A stretch of 64,000 nt of DNA from Gymnopilus junonius (taxonomy: Eukaryota > Basidiomycota > Agaricomycetes > Agaricales > Galerinaceae). This document shows positions 35,347-48,168 of the stretch, one piece after another. The stretch spans positions 124,001 to 188,000 of the forward strand of contig JADNYJ010000001.1 in assembly GCA_015501075.1 (NCBI GenBank), given 5' to 3'. Each line of letters opens with the position of its first letter. The stretch's first letter is position 1. Under the pieces are notes generated by a model that was not told the origin of the DNA, searched no databases, and was given only the letters and a program-made list of their open reading frames with translations. A program made the translations under genes and the position numbers.

Positions 35347-35933
35347 TTAGTATTTGCTAAGATTTGGAATAACGCCCATCATCTTTGCACGCCGAATGGT
35401 CCGTCCTAATAAGCGTTGGTTTTTGAGAGTAAGCATAGTCTGGTCTCGGCCCTTGATTTTACCCATTTCGGTGACGAAGAAGGAAAGCATATAAGGGTTG
35501 GTGGAGAAATCACGAGGATCGAGGTTAAGTTGGTGAAAAATGTCCTTTGCGCGGGCGACAGACGGAGGTGGGGCAACAGCGGGACCTCTGGAAGGAGGAC
35601 GCGTTCTGGTGCAGGTATCGAACGTCAATGCGCGCTCGGTTATGATCTAACCGAAAAGTGAGGTGTGAAGAGGGAAAGAGGAAACAATGTGCGCTACCTG
35701 ATCTGGGTGAAAGAGACGATAACCTGGATGGGGGTGTTTAGCGCGGGACGACTTGGGAAAGAGAAAACCGACGAACTTTGTTTAGACACTCGCTTGGGAG
35801 CTTTTGGGGAGGCTGGGGCGGACTTGGCAGCATTCTTCAAGATATCGGAGACGGGGGTTGCCCAGTCTTTGTTGGTGATCTTTGTATTTGTGGCAAAAGA
35901 GCGACGACACAGTGGTCGAGTCGCGGCCAACAT
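35347..35933 (-). CDS. Mitochondrial small-subunit ribosomal protein bS18m
   Basis: Two exons encode a basic, Ser/Ala-rich mitochondrial leader (MLAATRPLCRRSFATNT) and a C-terminal S18 domain with the diagnostic LTLKNQRLLGRTIRRAKMMG followed by a short end (VIPNLSKY). The single intron splits the protein after RPALNTPIQ. It belongs to the 37S mitoribosomal subunit. It is divergent from the Rim15-like kinase gene across about 390 bp. Confidence 0.9.
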
Positions 35934-36228
35934 GGTGAACGGAAAGAGGGTATGTGACGGGAGGTGACTGGGGGTCACGGACACGAGGCCGATCTAAATT
36001 GGCGCTGCGAGGACCCCGGCATACGCCGTCACGACTGGGCAAAGGAATATTATGCAGAATCCAGGTGAAATGAGCGGTACTTAGATGCATGGCAAATAGT
36101 GCGGCAAATGGTAGTGGCTAAAATAAATAAAGGTGTTGTGATGGCTGCTACATGGTTATTTAAGGTGAACTGGATCCAACTCGTTTCGCCTTTTGACCGT
36201 AATGTCGTCCTGACCGCCTTCCCCTAGT

Positions 36229-36270
36229 TTTACTCCTCCCTGTCCCTGTCCCTTTCCCTTTCCCTTTCGA
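36229..36270. repeat. Pyrimidine-rich tract with CCCTTT/CCCTGT repeats
   Basis: A C/T-only stretch interrupted by few G: two CCCTGT units then three CCCTTT units and flanking CT-rich sequence. It lies 50-90 bp upstream of the Rim15-like ATG, a common position for transcription-start pyrimidine tracts in fungi. Confidence 0.6.
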
Positions 36271-36321
36271 CTCCCCTGGCTCCCTGGTTCCCTCCCCGCT
36301 GCATCCTCCAACAGCAGCCTC

Positions 36322-39300
36322 ATGTCTGATTCAGGCCAGTTCCACCGCCGCCAACCCCCCAGCCCCCTCGTCTTCTCCCCAGATGCCGTCCTCTCCCCCC
36401 AGCCCCTCCAGGCTCAGCAGAGCTTGGCCAGCATGAACCACGGCTCCGGCTCAAACACTGTCTCCATGCCCTTCGTCAGGCGCCATGTCACTAGGCGTCT
36501 CAAGGCCGCAAAGCAGGAGTGCGATAAGGAGCTCCAGAGGATTACCAACAATGTTACCGCCTTTTTTGAGGAGCGTTTGCGCGAAGGAGACCATGAAACC
36601 GAGCGGGAGCGTCGTGACCGTGATCAGGACTCGCAGGTCGGCGACTATGAGCATCTCCGCGATGCCTTTGTCTACCAGCAGCCCTCAGAGTTCGGTACTA
36701 TTCAGCAACAGTCGGACGATTTTTCCTCGGACGGCGGCTACGATGCTGAGCCAGAGTATAGCCGCCACAGTCGTCATCGTAAGTACCAGCCTGCCACTGT
36801 TTTATCCCTGTCTGATCAATTTCCTCAGAATCTGCCCAAATGAGCCCAGTCTCCTTGCGGAGACAGAGCAATGCCCCATGGGATAGACCGCTCAGTAGCT
36901 CTGTCTCCTCCAGCGCCATCGCATCCAGCCCTGCATCGTCTACTATCATGCTACCCGAAGCACCCATCACCAGGAAACAGCCCAATCAATTACCACCTGC
37001 CTCTACCTCATGGGCTTCCGGCGGAGCTTCTTCCCGCAGGCTCTCGCGTACTATTCACATCCCCTCTAGGCCAACGCAATCTGGGCAAAGCTCCCGCTCT
37101 ACCTCTCGATCTCGTTCCCCCTTCCCCCACTTTCTTCTCATGCAAGCTTCTCCGAATATGCCGTTAGCTCCGCCTTCAACCGACGCTCCTCTCGTATTCT
37201 CGTGGATGACCCTATCGACCCTATCATGACCGCACTCTATGAAATCATAGGTGTTGCAACCGACGTCACCGAAATGACTGTTGCCCAACTGACTGCTCAG
37301 CCAAAGATCATGGAAAGCATTGTTCAACGAGTGCAAAACATTGGCAAAACTTGGGAAGACCACCCGGACTGGCATGGTCGTAACTGGTATGTCCAAGTTC
37401 TCTTGGCAGTCGCCAGTCTCAGTCGTGTGGTTGAATGGTGGGAGGCGGAGAAGCAGTTCTGGAATTTTGATGAGAACGATGATGAGCAGGACGAACCTTT
37501 GATGTTCGTTACAAAGCCAGCAGAAGACACTGAACTTCAACAGCAGTCTTCTGTCCACCCTGCCGAGTCTGATCTCGAAGGCTTCAGGCTGAATGACGAT
37601 GAGGACCACCACAAAGTTCGCCTTCCAACGCCCCCGACTATAACTAGGAAATCAAGAGACGAGCATACGAAGGATGTTGCACACTCCAGATTAGCTCTTC
37701 CAGAACCATCTCCGACTAAACCGCCGGCCAGTGCTTCTCCTCCGAAACACTTGGAAGTAACGGAATCTGCTCGTGTGCTTGCCACTGAACGCCTTCGGCT
37801 ACAGGCGGAGACCGCCCAGAATCAGAATATTGTGGTCGAGTTGAGCTTGGATGGTGATCACTTCATTTGGGTGAACCATGCCTGGCGTGTAGTCGTAGGG
37901 TAAGTCTGACATGTTCAGGAAATAAGTACCTTCTCATTCGTCCTCCTTAGCACTGATCCTGAATCGTTGTCTGGCACACGCATCTCAACTCTCTTGGCCC
38001 CGGCGGATTGGAATGTGTTCAAAGAGGCTACTCAACGTCTACAAGAAGAGTACAAACATACAGTCGAGGTCCGCTTCAAACTCCAAATTGAACCCAACGT
38101 GGACATGCATGACCCGTCGCTTGGGACCCTCTACCAGTTGATGGAAGGTCAAGGTATGCTCGTGATCGACCGCGAAGATGGTCAACCTTCCCATACGATG
38201 TGGGTCATTAAGCCCATTGCCCCAGCTCGCTATGAGCACGATGCCCCTACCATTGCCCTTGAGGAAAACGACCTTGCGCCAGAGCCTGCTTCTACCATCC
38301 GCTCCACCTTTCTTCCTCGCCCTGAACCACCTACACCCTTCCCATTTCCCCAGCCGATTAGTATGGAGCCTATCCTCTGCCGCATATGTGAATGTAAGAT
38401 ACCTCAGTGGTATTTCGAGAAGCACAGCGAAACCTGTGTCGAGACGCATCGTCTGGAAGCGGAAATCGTGGAATGTAATGAGTCCATCACGGAGCTTCGG
38501 AATACGATTCGTGACCTTGCTGTGGCTGTCGACCGACCCTCACCCGCCGTCGTGCCGGAGTATCGCGGTATGCAAATTTTCACCCCTTCATCATCGCCTA
38601 TTGTGTCCTCGCCCCTTCAGCTATTCCGTGCGAATAAGTTGCAGCGGTTGGGCGTCAAGAAGATGCAGAGACGATTACTAGATCAGATTGATGAGATCCT
38701 TCTAGTTGCATTAGAAATCGAGATGCCGTCGCTCAAAGAGGAGGAGGCCAAGGAACCAATTGAACGCCAACGCCTACTTTCTCCAAGCTCCGAACGCAAG
38801 ATTACTCAGATTCGCCAATGGTCAAAGCCTACATCTGACGATCCTGCACTTTCGCAGTTACTTGAGGATGCCGAACGGGTCATGAGACAAAAGATTGACA
38901 ATGTTGTCCGCATGCAAAACACTATTCGGTATTCTGAAAAGATCTGGCTCGAATGGCAGGAGCGAATCGAAAGCGCTTTGGCGACGGTCGACGAATCCGG
39001 CAGTGATAGTGATGGAAGCGTCTCTGACGAGGATAAAGGGGAGCATATGGTTGAGCAGGGTGCGAATGACGATCAGTCGAGTACAACGTCAGAGTATGGC
39101 GGTGGAGGGTCTGAGAGGCCAGCGACCGCGGAACCGACCCCTATGGCTTCATTGTCCCCTATGCCATTCGTTAATGCTCGTCCGGGAGCTGTCCCAACGG
39201 TTTCCGGTGTTAATGCCCGCCAGTCATTGCACACGAGGTCATCGACGCCGTCTTCTGTCTCTTCTCCACTGGCACTTGCCGCTCCTATTGTTGCCCCTTC

Positions 39301-42241
39301 ATCTCCGGAGGAAACCATGCCTGTCATGTTGCTTGACGAGAGTCCAAAGATTACTGGTGTCAAGTCTCGTAAGTCCAATCCAAACTTGTTGGAACCAATA
39401 TTTATCGTCACACCACCAACATCACCACTCGTTTCAGCACGCGATGTTAGCTCGGGCTCTCTTACGCGCGAGTCATCTACCAAACGCAGTCACCGACGAC
39501 ATTCTACAGCGAATCTATTGACCAGTCCACCCGTTTCTGGTCCACTTTCGCCACGTCAAGGCTCAAGCCAACCTCTTTCGCGCACGACTCCAACATCTAT
39601 CAAGGACTTTGATATCATCAAACCCATCAGCAAAGGTGCTTTTGGATCTGTCTTCCTTGCAAGAAGAAAGCTACAGGCGACTATTATGCTATCAAGGTCT
39701 TGAAAAAGGCAGACATGATTGCCAAAAATCAAATCACGAACGTCAAAGCTGAACGGATGATACTTATGAAACAGGCTGAGTCTCCCTTTGTTGCCAAGCT
39801 CTATTTTACTTTCCAGAGCAAGGAAAATCTTTATTTGGTTATGGAATACCTCAACGGCGGAGATTGTGCTGCCCTTATCAAGTCCCTGGGATGTCTTCCA
39901 GAGGAATGGACCAAAAATTATATCGCAGAAGTGGTTCTCGGATTGGAATACCTGCATCAACGTGGTGTAGTTCATCGGTGCGTGGTTTAATGATTTGGAT
40001 TATAGCGCTATACTTACGATGCTATGCAGTGATTTAAAGCCAGACAATCTACTCATTGATTCTCATGGCCATTTGAAGTTGACTGATTTTGGGTTAAGTA
40101 GAATTGGTTTACTTGGCCGTCAGACCCGGGAAGGTCAATTGGGGCGACCATTGACCAGGTACAATTCAAGGTCGCGCCCGCCTTCGATAGATTCGGCCTA
40201 TCTTTCGTCTCCCCTGCTACTTCCAGACTCAACTAGTGGAGGTTCGTATTTTACCCAGCGGACAAATATGGTTCCCCGTGCAGGAAACAGCCCTTATCTA
40301 CCTCCCGCAGATGATTATAGCGAGTCAAGTGGTTCGGAGTCGGTCTCTGGACTTCATGCTCGACGTAGTATGAAGCTGGCTGACAGCCCCCTGCAGTCCT
40401 TTGCAACGGAGCTTACGACCGATCTGCGATCGCATTCCAATTCAGGGGGTGGGACTCCGCCTGGTGAACAGAAATTTGTTGGCACTCCTGATTACCTGGC
40501 TCCAGAAACCATCTTGGGTTTACGCGGCGACGATGCAGCTGTTGATTGGGTACGTTTCAACATTTTCTCTCAATGTCTAACACTCTAAACACATGCACTT
40601 GGTTACAGTGGGCGCTTGGTGTCATCACTTATGAATTTCTTTACGGCATACCTCCATTCCATGCGGAAACTCCCGAGAAAGTCTTTGAAAACATTCTCTC
40701 AGGTCACACTGAGTGGCATGAAGAATGGGTCGAATTTTCGCAAGAGGCTCGCGACTTCATAAAGGCGCTGCTTGTCCTTGATCCAAATGAACGGCTCGGG
40801 TCGCGTGGAGCAGATGAAGTAAAGGCGCATCCGTTCTTTGCTGGAATTGACTGGGATAAGGTGACAACGACCGAGGCGGCATTCATACCGCAAGTGACGG
40901 ACCCCGAATCCACTGATTATTTCGATCCTCGCGGAGCAATACCCCAACTTTTTCAAGATGAAGACACAGTCGCTCTGCAAAATCAATCTGGCCAAGATAG
41001 CCCTACTGGTAGCATGGGCATGGCCGCACATTCCATGCCAGTTCCAATTGCTGGAAGAGAGACTCCGCTTTCGAGTGGCAGCGATGACTTTGGTTCATTT
41101 AGTTTCAAGAATTTGCCTGTCTTGAAGCAGGCCAACGACGATGTCATACGGAAGCTCAAGACAGACCAAATGACGCCCATAACGCATGCTTTGACGGAAC
41201 CCACAAATTTCCATCAACGCAAACGCAGTGTATCGCAGCGCGTTAAGAAGCCTCCTAGTGTTGTAACTACCACGGACCCCCGCATGCCACCTGGACCGCC
41301 TTCGCCTGCCACCTCTACATCGTCAATAGCATCTTCTCCTTCTCGAACGAGCTTGCCTCCTCCGACATCAGGTAGCAGCGGTGGCCATGGCCGGAAACCT
41401 TCTGAATATGGCGCTGTTGAACGGTTCAAACTAAATCATATGGAAGGCGTTGACCGGCGGAACTCGATGCCTAGTCGGCTACGAACTGCTTCGATATCAA
41501 GTGCGGGCGATGGGTCTGGCTCTGAAACTTGGCAATCTACGGGCTACGGAAGTCAACAGGAGTCGAATACACCCCCGTCTTCCGTTCATTCGATAGACCT
41601 GAAGAAAGGCCCTGACCCTTCTGATCGGGTCGTTACCTGCTTGCTTGCTGAGGATAACCCCATTACGGCTAAAATAATTGAAACACTCTTGATTCGTCTG
41701 GGTTGCCGTTGTGTCGTCGTCGCGGATGGCTCTGAGGCGATAAGCGTTGCCATGGGTGATATCAGTAAGTCAAAATTACTCATCTTTCGCTGAATATAAT
41801 TTACTAATTCGGTTGGTCAGAATTCGATTGCATCCTAATGGACCTCCAGATGCCAGTTCGTAAGTGGCTTTGTTATCTACTAAATGGTCCATTTGACTCA
41901 CCGTTATTTAGTCGACGGTGAGGGTGCTGCCCGTTACATCAAAAGCACGAATGGCAAGAATACGAACACTCCGATTATTGCCGTTAGCGCTTATAGCGGT
42001 ACCGATCCCAGTGAAACCAGCAATGTCTTTGCCGCCTCTCTTTCAAAGCCGTTGCAAAAAGCTGACCTTATTGGTAAGAGGGACATGCGAATGCTATTTT
42101 ACAACTCTCATAACACTTTTTCCAGCTGTCTTCCGCCAACTTGGCTTCAAAACTGCGACTATGCATGTGCAAGGTGGTGCAGCGCAGCCTAAAGTCACTG
42201 CTTCTCATCCTGTTCCTATTCCTCATCCTGTTCCTACTTGA
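36322..42241 (+). CDS. Rim15-like PAS/AGC protein kinase with receiver domain
   Basis: A giant kinase of about 1,850 residues. Order: disordered N-terminus; a conserved helical block (DDPIDPIMTALYEIIGVATD); a PAS-like domain (HFIWVNHAWRVV, TDPESLSGTRISTLLAP); a zinc-finger-like CRICECKIPQWYFEKHSETC (about 38376-38435); a Ser-rich linker; the AGC kinase (FDIIKPISKGAFGSVFLA; DLKPDNLLID; DFGLSRIG) with a long insert before GTPDYLAPETILGL; and a response-regulator receiver (TCLLAEDNPITAKIIETLL, phospho-Asp in ILMDLQMPV, Lys in SLSKPLQ). This matches Rim15/Cek1, which drives quiescence under TOR/PKA/Sch9 control. Two apparent one-base frame breaks (near 37115-37130 and 39656-39672) need checking. 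Confidence 0.88.
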
Positions 42242-42683
42242 TCCATCCCGCATTTTACGTCCCATCATGTTCATACCTTTGGTCTTTGATTCTTCCGTCT
42301 CGTTTTTCGTTCGTTCTCTTTTTCTCACTCGGTCTACTTATGATTTTGTCGCTCTGATAAACACTCTGCATGCATTGCCAACCCCATCCTCCCATTGATC
42401 ACATTGCAATTCTTTTACTCATGAACACCCTCTTGCCTATATCACCTGTGTAATTTACTAGATACTGTCACCCATTATTGCCACCATTGAAAATATGTGA
42501 CTAATGCACTGAACGTGAGATTTTTTATGAGGACATGTATGGGCGCTTTGCTCGTCAGACCTGTCATTGAACAGCATCTTTGTCGGTGGACGTTGAGAGG
42601 ACCCAGACATCCATTCGGGACGGTCAGGCTAGACTGAGTATTGTATTCCTCCACAGATGAGCGCTCTTTTCCGATAGACAGAT
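42242..42683. other. Intergenic region (442 bp)
   Basis: Pyrimidine-rich 3' flank of the kinase gene, then the promoter of the UIM-protein gene, both on the plus strand. No gene recognised. Confidence 0.4.
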
Positions 42684-45349
42684 ATGGACCGCAGACCACC
42701 ATATCCAAGCGTGCCTGTCGATCCTGCGGAAGGTTCTCCACTCGGCAACAGTTACCAGCAGCCGCATGTTCTTGACCCAGACTATGGTCCTCAGACAATA
42801 CATAGGTCTGACCTATTTTTCATGAACTCCAGTCCCCACATGCATACTAGCAACAAGCGAGATCCCAGGCAACAGAACCCTCCTCTTCAGCTCTACCCAT
42901 ATCATCAACAGGCATTCCAACATCATTTCGCTTCTCCACCGCCTCCACCGCCTAATCGGCCTATTGCATCTCCCCACAACTCATATCCACAAAATCCACC
43001 CTATTACGAGTATAGGCAGCGCGCAGCCTCTACCCCAGCGCGTCCCCCACCTCCAGTGCCGCCCCCTCCTCTCCCACCAAAGCCCATCGTTTATCCTGTA
43101 TTAGGAGCTGCAACTGCCATTCCCCATGAATTCGCCCATTATACTACTCCTCACCTACCTCCTCCACCTCCCCTCCCACCCCCACCAGACCCACAGCCAG
43201 AAGAGTCACCGATCGAGGAGTCTAATGAGCTAGCGATGGTCCTGGCTCTCTCCCAATCCGAGTCCGTTCAGAGGCAGATCCTGGAGGAGCAATTGCGGCA
43301 GAAGGAGGAAGAGGATCTGGCTAAAGCCCTTGCTGAATCGGCCCTGCTATCGGGTGTTAGCAGTCATGAGTCTTCTAATGATGATTACTTTCCACAAACG
43401 AATGAAGACTTGCTCAGCTCAAAAGCACAGTATGATAGTTATATTGTCAGAGCACGAGCACGATCCACTCCGGAAGATGCAGTATCGCATGCCACGGACT
43501 CTAGCTATGCTGAATTTGGAGGCCATGACAAGTGGAATGCACAAAGAAGTTCTCAAGTGCAGCGGGAAGAGACCAATTTCCTTAGCCAACAGGTCGAGCA
43601 GGAAGTAGAACCAACCGCTGACACGTTCCCTGCTCACGATCCCCCAGCTCATGCTTCTGAACGCGTTTCATCTAGGCCATTGAGCATCTCTAGTGCATCT
43701 TCGTTGCCCTATACTCAACCAAGCCCGAAGTCTAATGGTTTCTATTCTGCTGAATCAGACCTGGCTTATACAAAGGGTAATGTCAACTCGTCGCGGCCCC
43801 CTTCCCCAACCTTTGTTCCAGACAATGCTGTCTCACAGCCGACTGTCGAAACTGTTCTTGTCTTTGATGATGAAGCCTATGCTCGTCAGCTCGCCGCAGA
43901 AGAAGAGGAGTTAGCTAGAAGGGAACAGTACCAGTCAGAACAGAAGAAAAGTTTAGGAGAAGATCCAAATAAACAGCCAGGGGAGCCTTACCTTCCTGTC
44001 TATTCATCGCTCGGCGTGCAGGGGGGTCAATCTTTGGATAAAGTAATTTCTAATTCTTCTAGCTCCTCAAGTTTATCGAACGCTGGTCCGCCTTCTCGTC
44101 CAATCCAGTACCCCATAGCTGGATCATCAGAACAATCGGAACTCGTAGCTCGTCCAGGCCCATCTCAATCTGAACTTCCGCACTTTGTACCAATCTTACC
44201 TGTCGTCTATCCTTCCCCTTCTCTTGGCCTTCATCGTGAAAATGAGTCTGATGCGCACTCGGAAGCTAGTCATCAGTCGTCTACTCGGACAACTGCCAGT
44301 GCCCCCATCTCACATACGGGTAATCAAGCACAGTCATTTCAAGAGAACCTTCCTTCTAAGATTGCTTCGGGATCTCCAGTATCCGAAGGAAGAATTTCTG
44401 GACAAGTGCCTCATCCACCCAATCCGGGTGTCTTAAATGCTAACCATTTCCTAGACCGTGAACTCTTGACAGGTGTTTGTACGTGGTTCCTTCTTGATTT
44501 CAGCCTACTATTTGCATAACTGATTGATTCACAGCCATTGGATTCACGCCGCCACCAATATCCACGAAGCTCGTACCTATGAAAGAGCCCATGCCCAATA
44601 TAATTTCACTCCCATATGCCCGATGTCCTCCGTTGCATCTCCAAGCGCCTGACTGGAGGCATCTCTTACGTCTGATGGCAAGGCTAAGTGGATCAAGGAT
44701 CGAGCCCACTGTTGAAGCGATGGCAATTTCAAAGTCTGACCTGAAATTACGCACTGTTGTTCAGTTTGTCAAGGTAAAGTTAATCGGACTATTCTATGAG
44801 CTCGAGAAAACTTATTTAGTTTGTCAGCCACATCCGTCTTCCAAAGAATGGCGAACTATAGTTTGGTTCACCATTGACCATCCTATCCCTCCGAATACTC
44901 CCGGAGCGTCTCGATATTTTTCGGGCAATCCGAATCTATTACCATGGTCCTATACATTATCTCCAGTGCCAATGCTTTTACGAGACGCCCACGATACCCA
45001 TCTTTCAAAAACTTACACGATACCCGCGTCAGATGCAGTCCCACTACCTACGCTACCTATTACATTTCCAACTTTGGCATCATACCTCCAAGCTGCTTTG
45101 GACTATTCCAGACACCATTCAAGTGACGGATTGAATGGTGTGGGCAAGCTAGGAAAGGTGGTGCAAATGTGCTATCCAAATGCTCAAGAGACGTACTCCG
45201 AGTTTGATATTCCCGAGCGAAGCACCGTCGGACACCTATTCAAGCGTGTCATGGGACGGAGCAGTAAAGACAAGAAGAAAGGTAAGGGTACAAACAATGA
45301 GGAAACCTATCAACTCGTCACTCCATTTGTACCTGATGAGTGGGGTTGA
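42684..45349 (+). CDS. Pro-rich protein with ubiquitin-interacting motifs
   Basis: The N-terminal 170 residues are rich in Pro, Tyr, Gln and His, with polyproline stretches. Two adjacent UIM-like helices follow (NELAMVLALSQSES and EEEDLAKALAESALLS), both with the Ala-x-x-x-Ser core. A third acidic helix (DDEAYARQLAAEEEELARRE) resembles UIM-like repeats of trafficking adaptors. After a long disordered part, one intron (about 44477-44533) leads to a conserved globular C-terminal domain (WRTIVWFTIDHPIPPNTPG, LGKVVQMCYPNAQETYSEF) ending TPFVPDEWG; a further intron probably lies at about 44775-44845. I do not know the C-terminal domain. Likely a ubiquitin-binding adaptor, by inference from the UIMs. 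Confidence 0.75.
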
Positions 45350-45580
45350 TACAGGACCTTTATGAGCCTTTCTCTGGTACCTGCACAATTTCCTTTGCAT
45401 CCCTCTTTAGTTGGTCTCCCAGGTTTTAAGTTATTTATTATAATAGTGTGCTTCGTATATCGGTTTTATCTACACTTCTTTGTACATTAGTCCTGATCAT
45501 GAGAATGGAACACATGCTCGAGGCTGTCCGACGGTCAATCTGGTATGTATGGTATTCATCACACATGCACTCTCCTTATA

Positions 45581-46392
45581 TCATAAAGTAGTGGGCACTC
45601 TGACCCTTGAGTGACGCGCTTGTTCTCTCTTAACTGCGTCTGAAATATGCCGCTCTTCTCTTGCGTTTCGAGGCGGCCTGTAGTCGGTTCTCCTTCCTGC
45701 TGCTCCAAAACGATCGGGTGGCCAAACTACCATAACTAATTTTGACTCTATAAGACTTTGGGATACCTGAGTGACAATGTCAACCAGATGCGAAAAGGGT
45801 GAGGGAGGTTATGTTCAGCATACCGGTCCGAAGCGGTTGCTATCGTCGCTAACAAAATGCTCATCTCCTGCAAATCAATGTGGGCAAAGGGAGGTGCTCA
45901 AAAGAACGAGATGCGCAAACCTTCTATCCAAACGTATCCTGGAGGTATCTTGACTTCCTGGTCTGGGTAAGGAGGAAGAGTTTTGACAGTATCCCCTTCC
46001 ATGGCTATTATACGTTTGATGAGGATGCGTCGAGGGTCTTCGGGAGATCTATTCAATGTCATACCAGTGGCCAACGCGAAAGAGGTTCAATCCTTACCGT
46101 AATGTAACAATATCATCTCGTCCATACTCCTGAGTGGTGTGTACAGCAAATTTGCTAAAAAGCACCACGTCCTTCCAGCGGGAATTGTCGGGGTTCAGCG
46201 TCGGCTATACCTAAGTTGGATGAACGTCAGGTTGAAAGGATGGGTATCTGAATCAACCTGCATGCTCCTCCCCGACACTGTTTTGACATGGAAGAAATAG
46301 CTTGACAAGAATATTCCTGTCGGCAGCCAGTATATAATCGACCACGAGCGTCGAAACGCCCAAGAATTTTTCGAAGGTGCTAAGAATGACAT
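45581..46392 (-). CDS. Mitochondrial inner membrane protease subunit 2 (Imp2-like)
   Basis: A type I signal-peptidase-fold serine protease that cleaves bipartite presequences at the inner membrane. Five exons (46392-46258, 46204-46098, 46048-45921, 45867-45824, 45766-45581) give 199 residues. A hydrophobic segment (IIYWLPTGIFLSSYFF) precedes the catalytic Ser in VSGRSMQPTLNPD, formed across the first intron. The lysine of the Ser/Lys dyad lies in ILIKRIIAMEGD, then PGYVWIEGDEHFVSDDSNRF and GP-VSQSLIESK. The C-terminus carries an extra basic tail of about 45 residues after VVWPPDRFGA. All splice sites are GT-AG. It is easily missed because no exon exceeds 190 nt. Confidence 0.9.
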
Positions 46393-46809
46393 GGAGTTGG
46401 AAGCAGGAAGACCATGGATGTAGTAGCGGTCCGGTCAATTTAAGCCGCAAGCGCTTAGTATGTAGTCGCCGCCGACAATATCATTTGTCGCGTATACTCA
46501 GCCATGGCTCAGAGGCATTTATTACTTCAGAAATTTAGACTAAACATTAACAATCCTTTAAACTAAGGTAGATGACATGGGGGTGTGAAACCACAATAGA
46601 TGAATAGGTAGGAGGTGGGCGGCATGAGTAGCACTGGAGGTTGAGGACTAGAGGGTGCGCGTAATGCAGATGATCTATGTACAAGGATAGCATGCCCAGA
46701 CAGACAACGGGCAACATCGAAAGCGGCAAGCAGAGATAATTCGTAGTAAACGATATGATGAGCGGTGGCGTGTCCGTGAAAAGAAAATAATAATGTGAGA
46801 TAGGATAAT
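46393..46809. other. Intergenic region (417 bp)
   Basis: 3' flank of the minus-strand ribonucleotide reductase gene and promoter of the Imp2-like gene. No gene or RNA recognised. Confidence 0.4.
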
Positions 46810-48168
46810 CTAGAAATCTTCCGTCAATGAGCTACATAAAGGAACCGGAATTAATTTAGTGACATTTCAATTGTGTAACCACGTACAAATTTTTGTGTGA
46901 TGATCCAGAGTCGGTATGAGAAATGGTTGGTGAGTGGTGGAAGTTAGCCTTCTTGTAGTCTGACACCCGTTTTTCGAAAAAATTTGTTTTCCCTTGGAGA
47001 GATATAAGATCCATGAAGTCGAAAGGGTTAGCAGAACCGTAGTGTCTGGGGTTGCCCAGAGACACAAGAAGACGATCAGCCACAAACTCAATGTATTGAG
47101 ACATCAGCTTTGCATTCATTCCGATCAGGTCGACGGGAAGCGCATCTGCAAAGAGTCAAATGATCTTTGTACCTGACATGACAGAATGAATGAACAACAT
47201 ACTTGTCAAGAAGTCTTTTTCTATCTCCACAGCCTCGCTTATTATCCGCAGAATGGTATGAGGGTGAGGCCTACGCTTCAAATGCGTAAAAAGGAGACAG
47301 GCAAAATCGGTATGTAAGCCTTCGTCGCGACTGATGAGTTCGTTCGAGAAAGTCAAACCAGGCATAAGACCTCGCTTTTTAATCCAAAATATAGCAGCAA
47401 AGGAGCCAGAGAAGAAAATTCCTTCTACAGCCGCAAAAGCTACCAGCCGCTCGGCAAAGGTCGACCGTTTATCGGAGATCCATCTTAGGGCCCAGTCGGC
47501 TTTCCGCCTTACGCAGGGTATATTGTCGATAGCGTGAAAAAGATATTCTCGTTCTTCCGGTTCTTTGATATAGGCGTCAATGAGAAGGGAATATGTCTCT
47601 GAATGAACGTTTTCCATCATGATTTGAAACCCGTAGAAACATCGTGCTTCGGCGACTTGGACCTCATTTGAGAAACGCTCGACTAGGTTTTCGTTCACAA
47701 TACCATCTGAAGCGGCAAAGAAGGCTAGCACATGCGAAATGAAATGTCTCTCTCCTGGAGTGAGCCGTACCCATTCCAAAAGATCGTGCGAGAGGTCGAG
47801 TTCTTCGGCAGTCCAGAAAGACGCTTGCGCTTTCTTGTAAAGATTCCAAATCTCAAGACTGATGAGTAAATATTTGTCATAAGAGTTATGGTATGAAAGA
47901 CACACCTCTTGGTACTGGATAGGGAACAAGACAAATCGGTTTTCCGTCACCTTCAACAACGGTTCCTCATCTGCATGATATGATGATAAGATGAGTTATA
48001 GCTTGCTAAGACCGCGTGAGAGTTGGGGACTAGAATTCGGGACATACGTTCTGGAAGATTGACATCGCCAACAAAGGTGTTACGGGTGTTCTCATTCAAA
48101 TCGTGGCGTTGATGATGAAATTGGACGTTGTTGAATTTGCTCTCGCCTTCAGCATACTCAGAGACCAT
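46810..48168 (-). CDS. Ribonucleotide reductase small subunit (R2), paralog A
   Basis: Provides the diiron-tyrosyl radical for making deoxyribonucleotides. ATG 48168 starts [14 protein letters not shown]; the N-terminus is unlike paralog B. Iron ligands and radical Tyr are all present: Asp in [11 protein letters not shown], Glu in [13 protein letters not shown], Glu and His in [15 protein letters not shown] (the Tyr is in the same motif), Glu in [10 protein letters not shown], Glu and His in [11 protein letters not shown]. The last exon, reached by a GTACGT...TGTAG intron, encodes SLTEDF, the tail that docks on the large subunit. Head to head with paralog B. The iron-site completeness argues against an Rnr4-like inactive partner. 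Confidence 0.93.

Noticed and set aside
39600..39720. An intron to explain the kinase frame break
   Set aside because: The only GT...AG pairs in the region are 14-30 nt apart or delete the glycine loop.
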